A stretch of DNA of 64,000 nucleotides from Paracoccaceae bacterium (lineage in GTDB: Bacteria; Pseudomonadota; Alphaproteobacteria; Rhodobacterales; Rhodobacteraceae): contig WRPH01000013.1 of the NCBI GenBank assembly GCA_009773375.1, positions 90,593 to 154,592 of the forward strand, read 5' to 3'. The notes below the pieces were generated by a model, which had not been told where the DNA came from, searched no databases, and was given only the letters and a program-made list of their open reading frames with translations. The position numbers and the translations under genes were made by a program. Of the stretch, positions 18,759 to 28,834 are shown piece by piece; position 1 is the stretch's first letter, and each line of letters begins with the position of its first letter.

Positions 18759-19907
18759 ATGCGTATTTCCCTGCTTTCTTCGGCACTTGTTGCCGCATTG
18801 GTCGGCTACGGCTCCACCATCGCGCTGATCCTGTCTGCGGCTGCGGCGCTGGGGGCCAGCCCGGCACAAACCGCAAGCTGGGTGTTTGCGATCTGCATCG
18901 CCAAGGCGGTCGGCTCGGCCTGGCTGAGTTTTCAAACCCGCGTGCCGGTGGTGCTGGCCTGGTCTACCCCCGGCGCGGCCCTGATCGCCGCCACATCCGG
19001 CATCTCGATGGCCGAGGCGGTGGGTGCCTTCCTGCTGGCAGGCGGGCTGATTGCGCTGACCGGAGCCTTGCGCCCCTTGGGTCGCGCCGTGGCGCTGATC
19101 CCCGACGGAGTGGCGGCGGCGATGCTGGCCGGGGTGCTGCTGCCGTTCTGCCTGAAAGGCAGCGCCGCCGCACAGGCGCTGCCCGCGCTGGTGCTGCCAA
19201 TGATTGCGGTGTTTCTGCTGGTCCGGCTGAAAAACCCGGCGCTGGCGGCGCTTGCCGCCCTAGCCACTGGCCTGATCCTTGCCTTCGCGACGGGTGCCGC
19301 CCATCTGCCCGCGCTTGCGCTGCCAATGCCCACGCTGACCTTCATCGCCCCCAGCTTCCGGCCCGATGTGCTGCTGGGCCTTGGCCTGCCGCTCTATCTG
19401 GTGACGATGGCGTCGCAGAACCTGCCCGGCTTTGCCACCCTGCGTGCGGCGGGGTTTGAGCCGCCGGTGCGCCCGGCGCTGATCACGACGGGGGGCCTTT
19501 CCGCGCTGGCGGGTCTGTTTGGCGCACATACCATCAGCATGGCGGCGATCACCGCAGCGATCTGTCTGGGCGATGACACCCACCCCGACCGCAGCCAGCG
19601 CTGGAAAGTCGGGCTGGCCTATGCCGGGTTCTGGGCGCTGCTTGGCTTGCTCGGGCCAGTGATTCTGCCGGTTCTGGCAGCGCTGCCGCCCGCGCTGATC
19701 ACGGCGCTGGTGGCGCTGGCGCTGCTGTCACCGCTGATGGGGGCGCTGACCGGGGCCTTCGCCGCGCCGCAAACCCGCTTTGCCGCGACGGTGACGCTGG
19801 CAGTCACCGCTTCAGGTGTGGCGGTTTTCGGGATTGGGGCTGCGTTCTGGGGCTTGCTGGCCGGCCTCGCGGTCTACGCGCTGGAGCGTTTGAAGCATCG
19901 GTCGTAA
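18759..19907 (+). CDS. BenE-family benzoate/H+ symporter-like transporter
   Basis: A 382-residue inner-membrane protein with about 11-12 hydrophobic segments and almost no soluble domains. It resembles the BenE family (benzoate transport): conserved AWSTPGAALI near residue 68, QNLPGFATLRAAGF, and FGAHTISMAAITAAICLGDD. BenE proteins share the NCS2-like 7+7 inverted-repeat fold. The ATG at 18759 begins MRISLLSSALVAALVGYGST. It is transcribed away from the sRNA array and converges with uvrD, with no terminator visible in the 37-base gap. No benzoate-degradation genes are nearby, so the real substrate is open. Confidence 0.85.
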   Translation: MRISLLSSALVAALVGYGSTIALILSAAAALGASPAQTASWVFAICIAKAVGSAWLSFQTRVPVVLAWSTPGAALIAATSGISMAEAVGAFLLAGGLIALTGALRPLGRAVALIPDGVAAAMLAGVLLPFCLKGSAAAQALPALVLPMIAVFLLVRLKNPALAALAALATGLILAFATGAAHLPALALPMPTLTFIAPSFRPDVLLGLGLPLYLVTMASQNLPGFATLRAAGFEPPVRPALITTGGLSALAGLFGAHTISMAAITAAICLGDDTHPDRSQRWKVGLAYAGFWALLGLLGPVILPVLAALPPALITALVALALLSPLMGALTGAFAAPQTRFAATVTLAVTASGVAVFGIGAAFWGLLAGLAVYALERLKHRS

Positions 19908-19944
19908 CGCCGCCAAATCGAAATTCGCGCGCCTTCCGCCCGGC

Positions 19945-22377
19945 TTAGAACGGCACGTCATCCACCTGATGCGCCGGAACCACCCAGCGCGCCACGATCA
20001 TTTTCGCTCCGGCATGATCGAATTCGATACTCAGCTTGTCGCCCTCGATGCCGATGATCTCGCCATAGCCGAACTTCTGGTGAAACACCCGGTCGCCGGT
20101 GACGTAAGACGACACCGCCTGCGCATCAATCGTGGTGTTGCGCGCCTCTCGCGGCTGGCTGACCGGGCGCTGCGCCGAGCGGTCCTGCATCCGCTTCCAG
20201 CCCGGCGAGTTGTAGACATCCGCCTTCACCGCCCGATCTTCCAGCGCCGCGCCATATTGCGGCGCCGCCGCGCCAAAACCGCCACCATAGAGGCCGGGCG
20301 GGGTTAACACTTCAACATGTTTGGCGGGCAATTCATCAATGAAGCGGCTGGGAAGCTGGCTTTGCCACTGGCCGTAAACCCGGCGGTTTGACGCAAAGGA
20401 AATCGTGCACAGCCGTTCCGCCCGGGTGATGCCGACATAGGCCAGACGGCGTTCTTCCTCCAGGCCCTTCTTGCCGGATTCGTCCATGCTGCGCTGACTG
20501 GGAAACAGCCCGTCTTCCCAACCGGGCAGGAAAACCACCGGGAATTCCAAGCCCTTGGCGGCGTGCAGCGTCATGATCGACACCTTTTCCGCAGCCTCTT
20601 CATTGTCGTTTTCCATGATCAGGCTGACGTGTTCCAGAAAGCCTTGCAGGCTGTCGAATTGCTCCAGCGCCTTGACCAGCTCCTTCAGGTTTTCCAGCCG
20701 CCCCGGGGCTTCGGGCGTCTTGTCGTTCTGCCACATCGAGACATAGCCGGACTCCTCCAGAATAACCTCGGCCAGCCGCACATGGCTCAGGTCATTGGCG
20801 GGTGGGGTATCGGGCAGCATCGGCTCGATCAGCACATCTTCGGCGGGCACCACGCGCACGCCGGTCAGGCCCGCGTGCCAGCGATCCACGCCCTCGACGA
20901 AGCCGCGCAACTGCCCGGCGCCCTTGCCACCAATCGCGCCGCGCGCGATCAGGCTGCGCGCGCCTTCCAGCAGCGGCAGGCCCTGCCCGCGCGCCTCGCG
21001 TTGGATATCCTGCTGCGCCTTGTCGCCAAGGCCGCGTTTGGGCAGGTTGACCACGCGTTCAAACGCCAGATCATCTTCGGGCGACACCGCCAGCCGGAAA
21101 TAGGCCATGGCATCACGGATTTCCTGCCGCTCATAGAATCGCGGCCCACCGATGACGCGATACGGCAGGCCGATGGTCAGGAAACGGTCTTCAAACGCCC
21201 GCATCTGATGGCTGGCGCGCACCAGAATCGCCACGTCGTTCAGGCTGACAGGATCAATGCCGCGCCGCCCGCGCTGTGCGGCCTCAATCTCCTCGCCGAT
21301 CCAGCGGGCTTCTTCCTCGCCATCCCAATGGCCGATCAGCCGGACCTTTTCGCCCGCCTCGCCCGCCGTCCACAGCGTCTTGCCCAAGCGGTCCGAGTTG
21401 GCGGCAATGATCCCGGAGGCCGCCGCCAGAATATGCGCGGTCGATCGGTAATTCTGTTCCAGCCGCACCACATGCGCGCCGGGGAAGTCCTTCTCGAACC
21501 GCAGGATATTGCCGACTTCCGCGCCGCGCCAGCCATAGATCGACTGGTCATCATCGCCGACGCAGCAGATGTTGCGATGCGCCTGCGCCAACAGCCGCAG
21601 CCACAGATATTGCGCGACGTTGGTGTCTTGATACTCGTCCACCAGAATGTATTTGAACCAGCGCTGATACTGTTCCAGCACATCCGGGTGCTTCTGAAAG
21701 ATCACCACGCAATGCAGCAGCAGATCGCCGAAATCGGTAGCGTTCAGGGTTTTCAGCCGGTCCTGATACTGTTCAAAAAGTTCCGTGCCACGGTTGTTAT
21801 AGGCCGAGGCTTCTGACGACGGCACCCGGTCCGGCGTCAGCGCGCGGTTTTTCCAAGCGTCGATCATCGAGGCCAGCATCCGCGCAGGCCAGCGCTTTTC
21901 GTCGATATTCGCCGCTGAAATCAACTGCTTCAGCAGCCGCAGCTGATCATCGGTGTCCAGAATGGTGAAGTTGGATTTCAGCCCGACCAGTTCGGCATGC
22001 CGCCGCAGGATCTTCACCGAAAGCGAGTGGAAGGTGCCCATCCACGGCATACCCTCGGCCACCTGCCCCAGCAAACGCCCTACCCGCGCCTTCATTTCAC
22101 GCGCGGCCTTGTTGGTGAAGGTCACCGACAGGATTTCATTCGGGCGGGCCTTGCCCATGTTCAGCAGATGCACGATGCGCGATGTCAGCGCCTTGGTCTT
22201 GCCGGTGCCAGCCCCTGCCAGCATCAGCACAGGACCATCCAGCGCCTCGACCGCGGCGCGCTGCGCCGGGTTCAGATCATCAAGATAGGGCGCAGGCCGC
22301 ACCGCCCGCGCGCCCAGCGCCCGTTGCGACAGCGGCACCGCCGCTTCGAAAGCTTCTTCATCATCTGACCAGTTCAT
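19945..22377 (-). CDS. uvrD: UvrD/PcrA-type superfamily 1 DNA helicase
   Basis: A 3'-5' helicase for nucleotide excision and mismatch repair and for removing replication obstacles. The 810-residue protein carries all SF1A motifs: Walker A GAGTGKT at 55-61, VTFTNKAAREM, DEYQDTN, QNYRST, TLHAAKGLEF with VFLPGWEDGLFPSQRS, and RRLAYVGITRA. A Tudor-like C-terminal segment with VFHQKFGYGEIIGIEGDKL is usual in PcrA/UvrD. A LexA-type box lies 41-55 bases upstream, so SOS control is likely. Rep-like function is possible, but the C-terminus points to UvrD. Confidence 0.95.
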   Translation of the reverse strand: MNWSDDEEAFEAAVPLSQRALGARAVRPAPYLDDLNPAQRAAVEALDGPVLMLAGAGTGKTKALTSRIVHLLNMGKARPNEILSVTFTNKAAREMKARVGRLLGQVAEGMPWMGTFHSLSVKILRRHAELVGLKSNFTILDTDDQLRLLKQLISAANIDEKRWPARMLASMIDAWKNRALTPDRVPSSEASAYNNRGTELFEQYQDRLKTLNATDFGDLLLHCVVIFQKHPDVLEQYQRWFKYILVDEYQDTNVAQYLWLRLLAQAHRNICCVGDDDQSIYGWRGAEVGNILRFEKDFPGAHVVRLEQNYRSTAHILAAASGIIAANSDRLGKTLWTAGEAGEKVRLIGHWDGEEEARWIGEEIEAAQRGRRGIDPVSLNDVAILVRASHQMRAFEDRFLTIGLPYRVIGGPRFYERQEIRDAMAYFRLAVSPEDDLAFERVVNLPKRGLGDKAQQDIQREARGQGLPLLEGARSLIARGAIGGKGAGQLRGFVEGVDRWHAGLTGVRVVPAEDVLIEPMLPDTPPANDLSHVRLAEVILEESGYVSMWQNDKTPEAPGRLENLKELVKALEQFDSLQGFLEHVSLIMENDNEEAAEKVSIMTLHAAKGLEFPVVFLPGWEDGLFPSQRSMDESGKKGLEEERRLAYVGITRAERLCTISFASNRRVYGQWQSQLPSRFIDELPAKHVEVLTPPGLYGGGFGAAAPQYGAALEDRAVKADVYNSPGWKRMQDRSAQRPVSQPREARNTTIDAQAVSSYVTGDRVFHQKFGYGEIIGIEGDKLSIEFDHAGAKMIVARWVVPAHQVDDVPF

Positions 22378-22417
22378 CCGCGCAATCTAGCCGGGTTCTT
22401 TGGCAAGATAAAGAATT

Positions 22418-22432
22418 GTTCCCGCATTGTTC
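22418..22432 (-). promoter_or_regulatory. LexA (SOS) box upstream of uvrD
   Basis: GTTC, seven bases, GTTC: exactly the alphaproteobacterial LexA operator. On the minus strand it reads GAAC-N7-GAAC and is followed by TTTATCT, a possible -10, before uvrD. The rest of the spacer to 22710 shows no gene. It contains a 14-bp palindrome (TGCGCTGCAGCGCA, near 22648) of unknown meaning upstream of pyc. Confidence 0.8.
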
Positions 22433-22710
22433 GCAGCTTTTCTATCGGCCAAGACCGCGCCGCCGACCCAAAAACGCCGCTTGGCAGCATGGCCAGGCGA
22501 TTCGACCCGCAACCCGCCGATTTGCGCGCCACTCCCCACAGAATCGCCTGATTTTTCATCGCACCTGCAACGAGCGCGCAGCCAAGCCATGATAGCGGTA
22601 ACGGGCTTCGCAAATCTGTCACATCAGGGCGTTTCAGGCCCTTGCGCTGCAGCGCAGCACGCTTACTGTGCAGCCTCGATCACGCCCCCTCCCCTGCCCG
22701 GAGCTGCCCC

Positions 22711-25700
22711 ATGACCGACTTCAAGAAAATCCTGATCGCCAATCGCGGCGAAATCGCCATCCGCGTCATGCGGGCCGCCAACGAGATGGGCAAGAAGACC
22801 GTCGCTGTCTATGCCGAGGAAGACAAGCTGTCGCTGCACCGCTTCAAGGCCGACGAGGCCTATCTGATCGGTGAAGGCCTGTCGCCGGTGGGGGCCTACC
22901 TGTCGATCCCGGAAATCATCCGTGTCGCCAAGGAATGCGGTGCCGATGCCATCCACCCCGGCTATGGCCTGCTGTCGGAAAACCCGGATTTCGTCGATGC
23001 CTGCGACCAGAACGGCATCACCTTCATCGGCCCGAAAGCTGACACCATGCGTGCCTTGGGTGACAAGGCTTCGGCGCGCCGGGTGGCGATGGCGGCCGGT
23101 GTGCCGGTGATCCCGGCAACCGAAGTGCTGGGCGATGATTTCGACGCCATCAAGAAAGAGGCGGCTGCGGTCGGCTATCCGCTGATGCTGAAAGCCAGCT
23201 GGGGCGGCGGTGGTCGCGGCATGCGGCCGATCCTTGGCCCGGATGAGCTGATCGACAAGGTGCGCGAAGGCCGCCGCGAGGCCGAAGCCGCTTTCGGCAA
23301 CGGCGAGGGCTATCTGGAAAAGATGATCATCCGCGCCCGCCACGTCGAGGTGCAGATTCTGGGCGACAAGCACGGCGCGATCTATCACCTTTACGAACGC
23401 GACTGCACCGTGCAGCGCCGCAACCAGAAGGTGGTCGAACGCGCGCCTGCCCCCTATCTGACCGAAGCCCAGCGCGCCGAGGTCTGCGATCTGGGCCGCC
23501 GCATCTGCGCGCATGTCGGCTATGAATGCGCCGGCACCGTCGAATTCCTGATGGATATGGACAGCCAGCAGTTCTACTTCATCGAAGTCAACCCGCGCGT
23601 GCAGGTGGAACACACCGTCACCGAACAGGTGACCGGCATCGACATCGTGCAGGCGCAGATCCTGATTGCCGAAGGCAAGACGCTGGCCGAGGCCACCGGC
23701 AAATCGCGTCAAGAAGAAATCCAGCTCAACGGCCACGCGTTGCAATGCCGCGTCACCACCGAAGACCCGCAGAACAACTTCATCCCCGACTATGGCCGCC
23801 TCACCGCCTATCGCTCTGCCACCGGCATGGGCATCCGTCTGGATGGCGGCACGGCTTATGCGGGCGGCGTGATCACCCGGTATTATGACTCGCTTCTGGT
23901 CAAGGTGACGGCTTGGGCGCAGACCCCGGATGCCGCCATTCGCCGGATGGACCGGGCCTTGCGCGAATTCCGTATTCGCGGCGTGTCCACCAATATCGAA
24001 TTCGTCATCAACCTGCTGAAACACCCGACCTTCCTGAACGACACCTACACCACCAAGTTCATCGACACGACGCCAGAGCTGTTCCAGTTCAAGAAGCGCC
24101 GCGACCGTGCGACGAAAATCCTGACCTATATCGCGGATATCACCGTCAACGGGCATCCCGAAACCGCCGGGCGGGCGAAACCGCATGCCGAGGCGCGGAT
24201 TCCCAAGGCGCCGAAAGCCTTGGTCGAACCGTCGATGGGCACCCGCAACCTGCTGGAACAGCACGGCCCGCAAGCGGTGGCCGACTGGATGGGCAAGCAG
24301 AAAAAGCTGCTGCTGACCGATACCACCATGCGCGACGGCCACCAAAGCTTGCTGGCGACCCGGATGCGGTCAATCGACATGATCAAGGTCGCCCCCGCCT
24401 ATGCCGCCAACCTGCCGCAACTGTTTTCGGTGGAATGCTGGGGCGGCGCGACCTTCGACGTCGCCTACCGCTTCTTGCAGGAATGTCCGTGGCAACGCCT
24501 GCGCGATCTGCGCGCGCTGATGCCCAACGTGATGACGCAGATGCTGCTGCGCGCCTCCAACGGCGTCGGCTATACCAACTATCCCGATAACGTCGTGCAG
24601 GCGTTTGTAAAGCAGGCCGCGACCACCGGCGTTGACGTGTTCCGGGTGTTTGACAGCCTGAACTGGGTGGAAAACATGCGCGTCGCCATGGATGCGGTGC
24701 TGGAGGCGAACAAGGTCGGCGGACCGCGCCAAGTATGACCTGAAATACTACGTCGCGCGCGGGCGGGAACTGAAGGCGGCAGGCGCGCATATCCTTGGCC
24801 TGAAAGACATGGCGGGCCTGCTGAAACCCGCCGCCGCCAAGCAATTGATCAAGGCGTTGAAGCAAGAGGTCGGCCTGCCGATCCACTTCCACACCCATGA
24901 CACTTCGGGCGCTGCTGCCGCCACCATCATGGCCGCGTCGGATGCGGGCGTCGATGCGGTGGATGCGGCGATGGACGCGTTCTCGGGCGGCACCTCGCAG
25001 CCTTGCTTGGGGTCCATTGTCGAAGCCCTGCGCCACACCGACCGCGACACCGGCCTTGATATGGCGGCGATCCGGTCGATCTCCAACTATTGGGAGGCGG
25101 TGCGCGGCCAATATGCGGCGTTTGAATCCGGCATCCCGGCCCCGGCTTCGGAGGTTTATCTGCACGAAATGCCCGGCGGCCAGTTCACCAACCTCAAGGC
25201 GCAAGCGCGGTCGCTGGGGCTGGAGGAACGCTGGCACGAGGTGGCGCAGGCCTATGCCGATGCCAACCAGATGTTCGGCGATATCGTCAAGGTGACTCCA
25301 TCGTCGAAGGTCGTCGGTGACATGGCGCTGATGATGGTGGCGCAAGGGCTGTCGCGCAAACAGGTCGAAGACCCCAACATCGACGTGGCCTTCCCGGACT
25401 CGGTGGTCGACATGCTGAAAGGCAACCTCGGCCAACCCCACGGCGGCTGGCCGGAAGGCATTTCCAAAAAGGTGCTGAAGGGTGAACCCGCCTCCACCGC
25501 ACGCCCCGGCGCGGGCATGGCCCCGGTGGATCTGGAGGCGGTGCGGGCGAAACTGTCGGCAGAGCTGGACGGCTTCCGCATCGACGACGAGGATCTGAAC
25601 GGCTACCTGATGTATCCCAAGGTGTTCCTCGATTACATGGGCCGTCACAAGGCCTACGGCCCGGTGCGCAGCCTGCCGACGCGGACGTTCTTCTACGGCA

Positions 25701-26113
25701 TGGCGCCGGGCGAAGAAATCACCGCTGAAATCGACGCGGGCAAGCAACTGGAAATCCGCCTGCAAGCCGTAGGCGAAACCACCGACGACGGCGAAGTGAA
25801 GGTGTTCTTCGAACTGAACGGCCAGCCTCGGGTAATCCGGGTGCCGAACCGCGCCATCAAGGCGAAAACCGCCGCCAAGCCGAAAGCTGTCGAAGGCAAC
25901 CCCGGCCATATCGGCGCGCCGATGCCCGGATCAATTGCCTCTGTCGCCGTGGTGGCGGGGCAGAAGGTGAAAGCGGGCGATCTGCTGCTGACGATCGAGG
26001 CGATGAAGATGGAAACCGGCATCCACGCCGACCGCGCGGCAGTGGTCAAGGCGCTGCATGTGCATCCGGGCAGCCAGATCGACGCCAAGGATCTGCTGGT
26101 CGAACTGGAATAA
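22711..26113 (+). pseudogene. pyc: Pyruvate carboxylase, broken by a short frameshifting deletion
   Basis: Pyruvate carboxylase makes oxaloacetate from pyruvate, bicarbonate and ATP on a biotin arm. Frame one (22711-24738) encodes the biotin carboxylase domain (MTDFKKILIANRGEIAIRVM, KASWGGGGRGMRP, FIEVNPRVQVEHTVTE) and the first half of the carboxyltransferase domain with DTTMRDGHQSL. The frame ends a few codons after DSLNWVENMRVAMDAVLEANKV (Val669). A second frame resumes at 24722 with DRAKYDLKYYVARGREL and runs through to the biotinyl domain with EAMKMETG, ending at 26113. Family members have about 14 residues (CEGTICYTGD and following) between these points, so about 38 bases are missing. 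All the rest is intact. Either a recent inactivation or an assembly error. Confidence 0.93.
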
Positions 26114-26129
26114 CCGGCTGAAGTGCAAA

Positions 26130-26163
26130 CAAAACCCCCGAAGCGCAGGCCTCGGGGGTTTTG
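26130..26163 (+). terminator. Rho-independent terminator after pyc
   Basis: Arms CAAAACCCCCGA and TCGGGGGTTTTG pair perfectly around a 10-base loop. It ends two bases before the stop of the convergent thioesterase gene and can serve both directions. Confidence 0.92.
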
Positions 26164-26165
26164 CT

Positions 26166-26588
26166 TTATCTGGCAACGTCCAGCTTTGGCGGGATCGCAT
26201 AGGTCAGCCCCGCCCGCGCCACCGGATCGGCCCCGCCTTCGGAAAACACCAGCACATCGCCCACCGCAAGGCTGCGCCCCAGCTTCAAGATCCGCGCCTC
26301 GGCCAGCAGATCGCGGCCCGCTTGCGGCTTGCGCATGAAATCGACGCTGCAATTCGTCGTCACCGCCAAGGCCACTGGCCCGATCCGCGCCAATATCGCC
26401 AGATACATCGCCACATCCACCAGCCCGAACATCGCCGGCCCCGACACCGTGCCACCGGGGCGCAAATGCCGCTCTGCCACCTGCAAGCGCAAGCAAAGCC
26501 CGGTGGCATCCGACCGCTCGATCCTGAAATCCCCGGCCACCTGCGGAAAATCCCGCAGCAAGAACGCCTGCAATTCCACCGCTGTCAT
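26166..26588 (-). CDS. PaaI-type hotdog-fold thioesterase
   Basis: A 140-residue hotdog protein. The central helix region PGGTVSGPAMFGLVDVAMYLAIL and the beta strand TTNCSVDFMRKP match the PaaI/HGG thioesterase group, which hydrolyses acyl- or aryl-CoA. The catalytic Asp or Glu is expected in VSGPAMFGLVD. The ATG at 26588 (MTAVELQAFL) is used rather than a TTG at 26594. It converges with pyc across a shared terminator. The substrate cannot be told from sequence; the enoyl-CoA hydratase gene nearby hints at acyl-CoA metabolism. Confidence 0.85.
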   Translation of the reverse strand: MTAVELQAFLLRDFPQVAGDFRIERSDATGLCLRLQVAERHLRPGGTVSGPAMFGLVDVAMYLAILARIGPVALAVTTNCSVDFMRKPQAGRDLLAEARILKLGRSLAVGDVLVFSEGGADPVARAGLTYAIPPKLDVAR

Positions 26589-26627
26589 CGCCAACCTGCG
26601 TTTCCTCCGCGCTGCATCCGCCTGACC

Positions 26628-26718
26628 GTGTCAGATTTTGATAGAAACCGTTGCATCGAAAATCGCGTTCGAGCGCAGGCGAGAGGCAGCGATTTTCGAT
26701 TCAATCTCAATCTGACAC
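26628..26718. repeat. Nested 91-bp inverted repeat between the thioesterase and enoyl-CoA hydratase genes
   Basis: Outer arms GTGTCAGATT (26628-26637) and AATCTGACAC (26709-26718) are perfect. Inner arms ATCGAAAATCGC (26655-26666) and GCGATTTTCGAT (26689-26700) are also perfect, around a 22-base loop. The whole could fold as an interrupted hairpin. It fills the divergent spacer of two acyl-CoA genes, so it may be a double operator or a small non-coding repeat unit. Confidence 0.75.
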
Positions 26719-26751
26719 GCTGTAGAGTTTCGCCAAACCAAGGGGGATGCA

Positions 26752-27540
26752 ATGGCAGATGCGATCTTGTTGCGCAACGATGCAGGCGGCGTGGCGACGC
26801 TGACGCTGAACGCGCCCGCCAATTTCAACGCGCTGTCGGATGCGATGCTGGCGGCGCTGGCGGCGGAACTGGCGGCGTTGGCGGTGGATGCGTCGGTGCG
26901 GGTGGTGGTGCTGAAAGCCGCAGGCAAGGCGTTTTGCGCCGGCCACGATCTGAAGGAAATGCAGGCGGCGCGGGCGGCCCCCGATGGCGGGGCGGCCTAT
27001 TTCGCCGATCTCTTCGCCCGCTGTGCTGCGGTGATGCAGGCGCTGCAAGCCCTGCCGCAGCCGGTGATCGCGCAGGTGCAGGGCATCGCCACGGCGGCGG
27101 GCTGTCAGCTGGTGGCCTCGTGCGATCTGGCGGTGGCGGCGGCGGGCACGCGCTTTGGCGTCAACGGCATCAACATCGGCCTGTTCTGCACCACGCCGAT
27201 GGTAGCGCTGACCCGCAAGATCGCCCCTGCCGTCGCCTTCGAAATGCTCACCACCGGCGCTTTCATCGACGCCGCCCGCGCGCGCGAGATCGGGCTGATC
27301 AACCGTGTTGTGGACCCCGAGGCGCTGGAGGCGGAAACCCAAGCGCTGGCGCAGACGCTTGCCGCCAAACTGCCCGCAGCCCTTCGGATGGGCAAGGCCG
27401 CCTTCGCCGCGCAGGCCGGTCTGGCCACGCCTGCGGCCTATGCCTGTGCCAGTGCGGTGATGGTGGACAATCTCCTGCTGCCAGACACCGCTGAAGGCAT
27501 CGCCGCCTTTCTGGAAAAGCGCCCGCCGAACTGGGGGTGA
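26752..27540 (+). CDS. Enoyl-CoA hydratase/isomerase family protein
   Basis: A 262-residue crotonase-fold enzyme. It has KAFCAGHDLKEM (oxyanion-hole region, about residues 58-69) and QVQGIATAAGCQLVASCDLAVA (second oxyanion strand, about 104-125), then GTRFGVNGINIGLFCTTP. The Asn/Cys-containing GLFCTTP and overall plan match the ECHDC3-like subgroup, for which the reaction is unclear; one of the two usual catalytic glutamates appears absent. The start has AGGGGG upstream. It may work with the divergent thioesterase in acyl-CoA turnover (inference). Confidence 0.88.
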   Translation: MADAILLRNDAGGVATLTLNAPANFNALSDAMLAALAAELAALAVDASVRVVVLKAAGKAFCAGHDLKEMQAARAAPDGGAAYFADLFARCAAVMQALQALPQPVIAQVQGIATAAGCQLVASCDLAVAAAGTRFGVNGINIGLFCTTPMVALTRKIAPAVAFEMLTTGAFIDAARAREIGLINRVVDPEALEAETQALAQTLAAKLPAALRMGKAAFAAQAGLATPAAYACASAVMVDNLLLPDTAEGIAAFLEKRPPNWG

Positions 27541-27655
27541 TGAGGGGTAAGAAAAGGTCCAGTGGACCTTTTCCCCGAAGAACGCCCGCCCCGTGGGCGG
27601 GCCGGGCAGGCAGGCGCGACCCGATTTGTTTGAAAACAAATCGGGCAAGTCACCC
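27541..27655. repeat. Intergenic block of hairpins
   Basis: Between the convergent enoyl-CoA hydratase and MFS genes lie AAAAGGTCCAGTGGACCTTTT (27552-27572, terminator-like), then CGCCCGCCCCGTGGGCGGGC, then an inverted repeat with arms CCCGATTTGTTT and AAACAAATCGGG. AGGGGT near the left end is mirrored by ACCCCT near the right end, so the block is roughly symmetrical. Transcription termination from both sides is the likely role. Confidence 0.65.
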
Positions 27656-28834
27656 CTACCCCCGCCGCAGCAACACCACCCCAATCCCCAACCCGCCCAA
27701 GGCCAAACCCAGACCGACCCCGTAAATCAGCCCCGGCCCGCCCAGCGTCAGCAACCCCGCCCCCAGCGCGGGTGCCGCCGCCGAGGCCAGAATCGGTGCC
27801 ACCGCCACCGCGCCCGAAATCGTGCCAAAGCCGCGCCGCCCCAGAATATCCACGATCAGCATCGGCCGCAGGATCGACAGCAGCCCCACCCCCGCGCCTT
27901 GCAAGGCGGCAAAGCCAAAGATCAGCCCCGGCACCACCCCGGCCGCGATCAGCGCCACGCAAGCCAGCACCATGCCCGTCAAAGACCACAGCATCGCCCG
28001 CGCATTGCTCAGCCGCGCGCCCAGACCCAGCAGCACCAGCCGCCCCAACACCTGCGCAGGCCCGATCGACGAGGCCGCCAGCACCGCCATCGCCGCCGCC
28101 GCGCCACGGTCTTCAAACAGCATCAACACATAGGTCAAAAGGATGCCGTGATTGAGGTAAAGCATGCCAAACATCGCCGCCAGCGCCCAGAACGCCGGAC
28201 GCCGCAGCGCCGCCGCCAGCGCACCCGGTTCAGGCTCGGGCCGCCCCGCTTGCGCCCGCTGCAAGCGCCGCAACTGCCGCACGCCATGAACATTCGCCAG
28301 CGCTGCCAGCAAAACCAGCCCGGCAAAGGCGATCAGCGCACCCTGCCCGCCAAACTGCCGCCCCAAAGCGTCGCCCAACGGAAACGCCAAAGTGCCGGCA
28401 AACCCCGCCACCAGCGTCACCTTGGTAATCGCACCGCGCGCCTCGGTTCCCAGCCGCCGGGTCAGAAAGGCAAAACAGCTTTCATAAAGACAACAGGCCT
28501 GCGCCACCCCGATCAGCGCCCAGATCAGGCTCCAGATCAGCGGATTGGGCGCAAACCCCAAAGCCGCCACGCCCAGCGCCGCCAGAACCGGCGCATAGCT
28601 CAGCATCGCGCCGCCCCAGCCCCGATCCACCCAAGCCCCGGTAAATGGCGTCAGCGCCGCCATCACCAGAAAGCCCAGCGTCGGCCCGAAGGCCAGCTCT
28701 GCCACCGACCAGCCGGTTGCCGCCTGCAAATCCGGCAGCAAGGCCGGGAAGGCGTAATACACCCCGGCATAGGTCAGGGTCTGGCCAAGCGCCAACAGCC
28801 AGACCGCCCCCGCCTGCCCCGTCAAGGCTTTCAC
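27656..28834 (-). CDS. MFS transporter
   Basis: A 392-residue major facilitator with 12 hydrophobic segments. The usual charged loop after the second membrane helix is weak here (GAWVDRGWGG). The central loop holds RRLQRAQAGRPEPEPG. The start is a GTG that overlaps the stop of the M32 peptidase frame (GTGA), so it belongs to the ctaA-peptidase-MFS unit. The substrate is not predictable; YNFM-type or oxalate/formate-type carriers are alternatives within the superfamily. Confidence 0.85.
   Translation of the reverse strand: MKALTGQAGAVWLLALGQTLTYAGVYYAFPALLPDLQAATGWSVAELAFGPTLGFLVMAALTPFTGAWVDRGWGGAMLSYAPVLAALGVAALGFAPNPLIWSLIWALIGVAQACCLYESCFAFLTRRLGTEARGAITKVTLVAGFAGTLAFPLGDALGRQFGGQGALIAFAGLVLLAALANVHGVRQLRRLQRAQAGRPEPEPGALAAALRRPAFWALAAMFGMLYLNHGILLTYVLMLFEDRGAAAAMAVLAASSIGPAQVLGRLVLLGLGARLSNARAMLWSLTGMVLACVALIAAGVVPGLIFGFAALQGAGVGLLSILRPMLIVDILGRRGFGTISGAVAVAPILASAAAPALGAGLLTLGGPGLIYGVGLGLALGGLGIGVVLLRRG

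Noticed and set aside
22663..24345. 560-codon open frame antisense to pyc
   Set aside because: Shadow of the pyruvate carboxylase gene; composition is typical of antisense frames.
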